A DNA stretch of 25,911 bases from Aliishimia sp045106335. GTDB lineage: Bacteria > Pseudomonadota > Alphaproteobacteria > Rhodobacterales > Rhodobacteraceae. Each line of letters opens with the position of its first letter. Position 1 is the first letter of the stretch. The DNA lies in the NCBI GenBank assembly GCA_045106335.1, contig JBGCEM010000135.1, positions 1 through 25,911 on the forward strand. Reading direction: 5' to 3'. The translations under genes and the position numbers were made by a program. A model generated the notes under the pieces. That model was not told the DNA's origin and did no database searches. It saw nothing but the letters and a program-made list of their open reading frames with translations. This document shows, piece after piece, positions 25,530 to 25,911 of this stretch.

Positions 25530-25542
25530 CCAAAAATTTTGG
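25530..25542. promoter_or_regulatory. Palindrome CCAAAAATTTTGG upstream of HTH regulator
   Basis: A perfect 6-bp inverted repeat around one A, 84 bp before the HTH start. AT-rich and close to the first palindrome; regulatory role is inference. Confidence 0.3.
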
Positions 25543-25626
25543 TATTTCCTAACTGGGAGCGCGTAAACGCATCACCGGCCGCCACAACCCAATTTACTAA
25601 TCGGCGGTCTTATTAGGAGCCCTATA

Positions 25627-25911
25627 ATGCCACATATCGTGGACGTTCATGTTGGAAAGCGCATTCGCCAAAGGCGGTGGCTGATAGGCATGACACAACA
25701 ACAGCTGGGTGATAGCGTTGGAATCAAATTCCAACAAATCCAGAAGTACGAAACCGGTGCGAACCGGGTAAGTGCATCTCGGCTTTGGGATGTCGCTGAA
25801 GCCCTTGATGTTCCAGTAACTTTCTTCTTTGACGGCCTGGCGCCAAAAAGCGAAGCCAAGGGTGACGCGCCCCGCATTCCAGCGGATTTGGCGGATGACA
25901 AAGAGGCGATG
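25627..25911 (+). CDS. PraR/PhrR-type XRE-family HTH regulator, 5' part
   Basis: 95 codons are open from the ATG at 25627 to the window edge, so the C-terminus is missing. AGGAG lies seven bases upstream. The HTH reads VGKRIRQRRWLIGMTQQQLG, then IKFQQIQKYETGANRVSAS, followed by RLWDVAEALDVPVTFFFDGL. This near-invariant arrangement is found in the small alphaproteobacterial Cro/CI-type regulators that include PraR and PhrR of rhizobia. Those proteins act in quorum sensing, surface attachment or stress; the role here is not known. Two palindromes upstream could be operators. Confidence 0.9.
   Translation, partial: MPHIVDVHVGKRIRQRRWLIGMTQQQLGDSVGIKFQQIQKYETGANRVSASRLWDVAEALDVPVTFFFDGLAPKSEAKGDAPRIPADLADDKEAM

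Larger units (their letters stand above)
25317..25626. other. Divergent intergenic region between MDR reductase and HTH regulator
   Basis: 310 bp without a supported gene. It carries two small perfect palindromes near the HTH gene (listed separately) and would hold the promoters of both divergent genes; no clear -35/-10 pair was found. Confidence 0.6.

Noticed and set aside
25205..25585. 126-codon minus-strand frame upstream of the MDR reductase
   Set aside because: It overlaps the start of the MDR gene in another frame and its sequence is not protein-like.
25623..25628. TATAAT overlapping the start codon of the HTH regulator
   Set aside because: It overlaps the ATG itself, so it cannot serve this gene's promoter; probably chance.

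Overview
The window is typical chromosomal DNA of a marine alphaproteobacterium of the Rhodobacteraceae (Roseobacter group). This rests on the moderately high GC, a PraR/PhrR-type HTH regulator of the kind conserved in alphaproteobacteria, a DUF1127 protein of the CcaF1 type, a TRAP transporter, an Atm1-type exporter and a small Popeye-like cyclic-nucleotide-domain membrane protein. These assignments come from recognising protein motifs by eye; no database was searched.

Layout. 1-132: right end of an IS66-family insertion sequence. 182-2357: DUF2130 nuclease-like protein (-), Popeye/cNMP-domain membrane protein (+), and a 100-bp inverted-terminal-repeat element whose right end supplies the last codons of a LOG-family gene. 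2337-6616: LOG-type phosphoribohydrolase (-), divergent LysM envelope protein (+), Atm1-type ABC exporter (+). 6677-12374: DUF302 protein and a two-gene RND efflux operon (adaptor plus an unusually large pump), preceded by a 21-bp palindromic operator candidate. 12621-18374: the most coherent accessory module, made of TRAP transporter dctPQM and tetR (all -) divergent from a sulfatase and its formylglycine-generating enzyme (+), with a perfect 20-bp palindrome between the two arms. 18667-20295: a stand-alone FbpB-like ferric-iron ABC permease. 20296-20693: gene-poor stretch with a second copy of the 100-bp element, a possible gene relic and a perfect 19-bp palindrome. 20694-21967: Rieske ferredoxin plus membrane desaturase/hydroxylase (MocE/MocD-like). 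22085-25911: Bax-inhibitor-1 protein with a clear terminator, DUF1127 protein divergent from a LysR regulator, a quinone oxidoreductase-like MDR enzyme, and the start of a PraR-type HTH regulator that runs off the window.

How genes work together. The TRAP/TetR/sulfatase/FGE block reads as an inducible system for importing a sulfate ester (TRAP) and hydrolysing it in the cytoplasm. The sulfatase has no visible signal peptide and needs its active-site Cys converted to formylglycine by the overlapping FGE gene; the TetR protein probably senses the substrate or product at the shared palindrome. The RND pair forms an efflux system. The desaturase and Rieske genes overlap by 4 bp and probably form one electron-transfer/oxygenation unit. 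No CRISPR array, tRNA or rRNA was seen.
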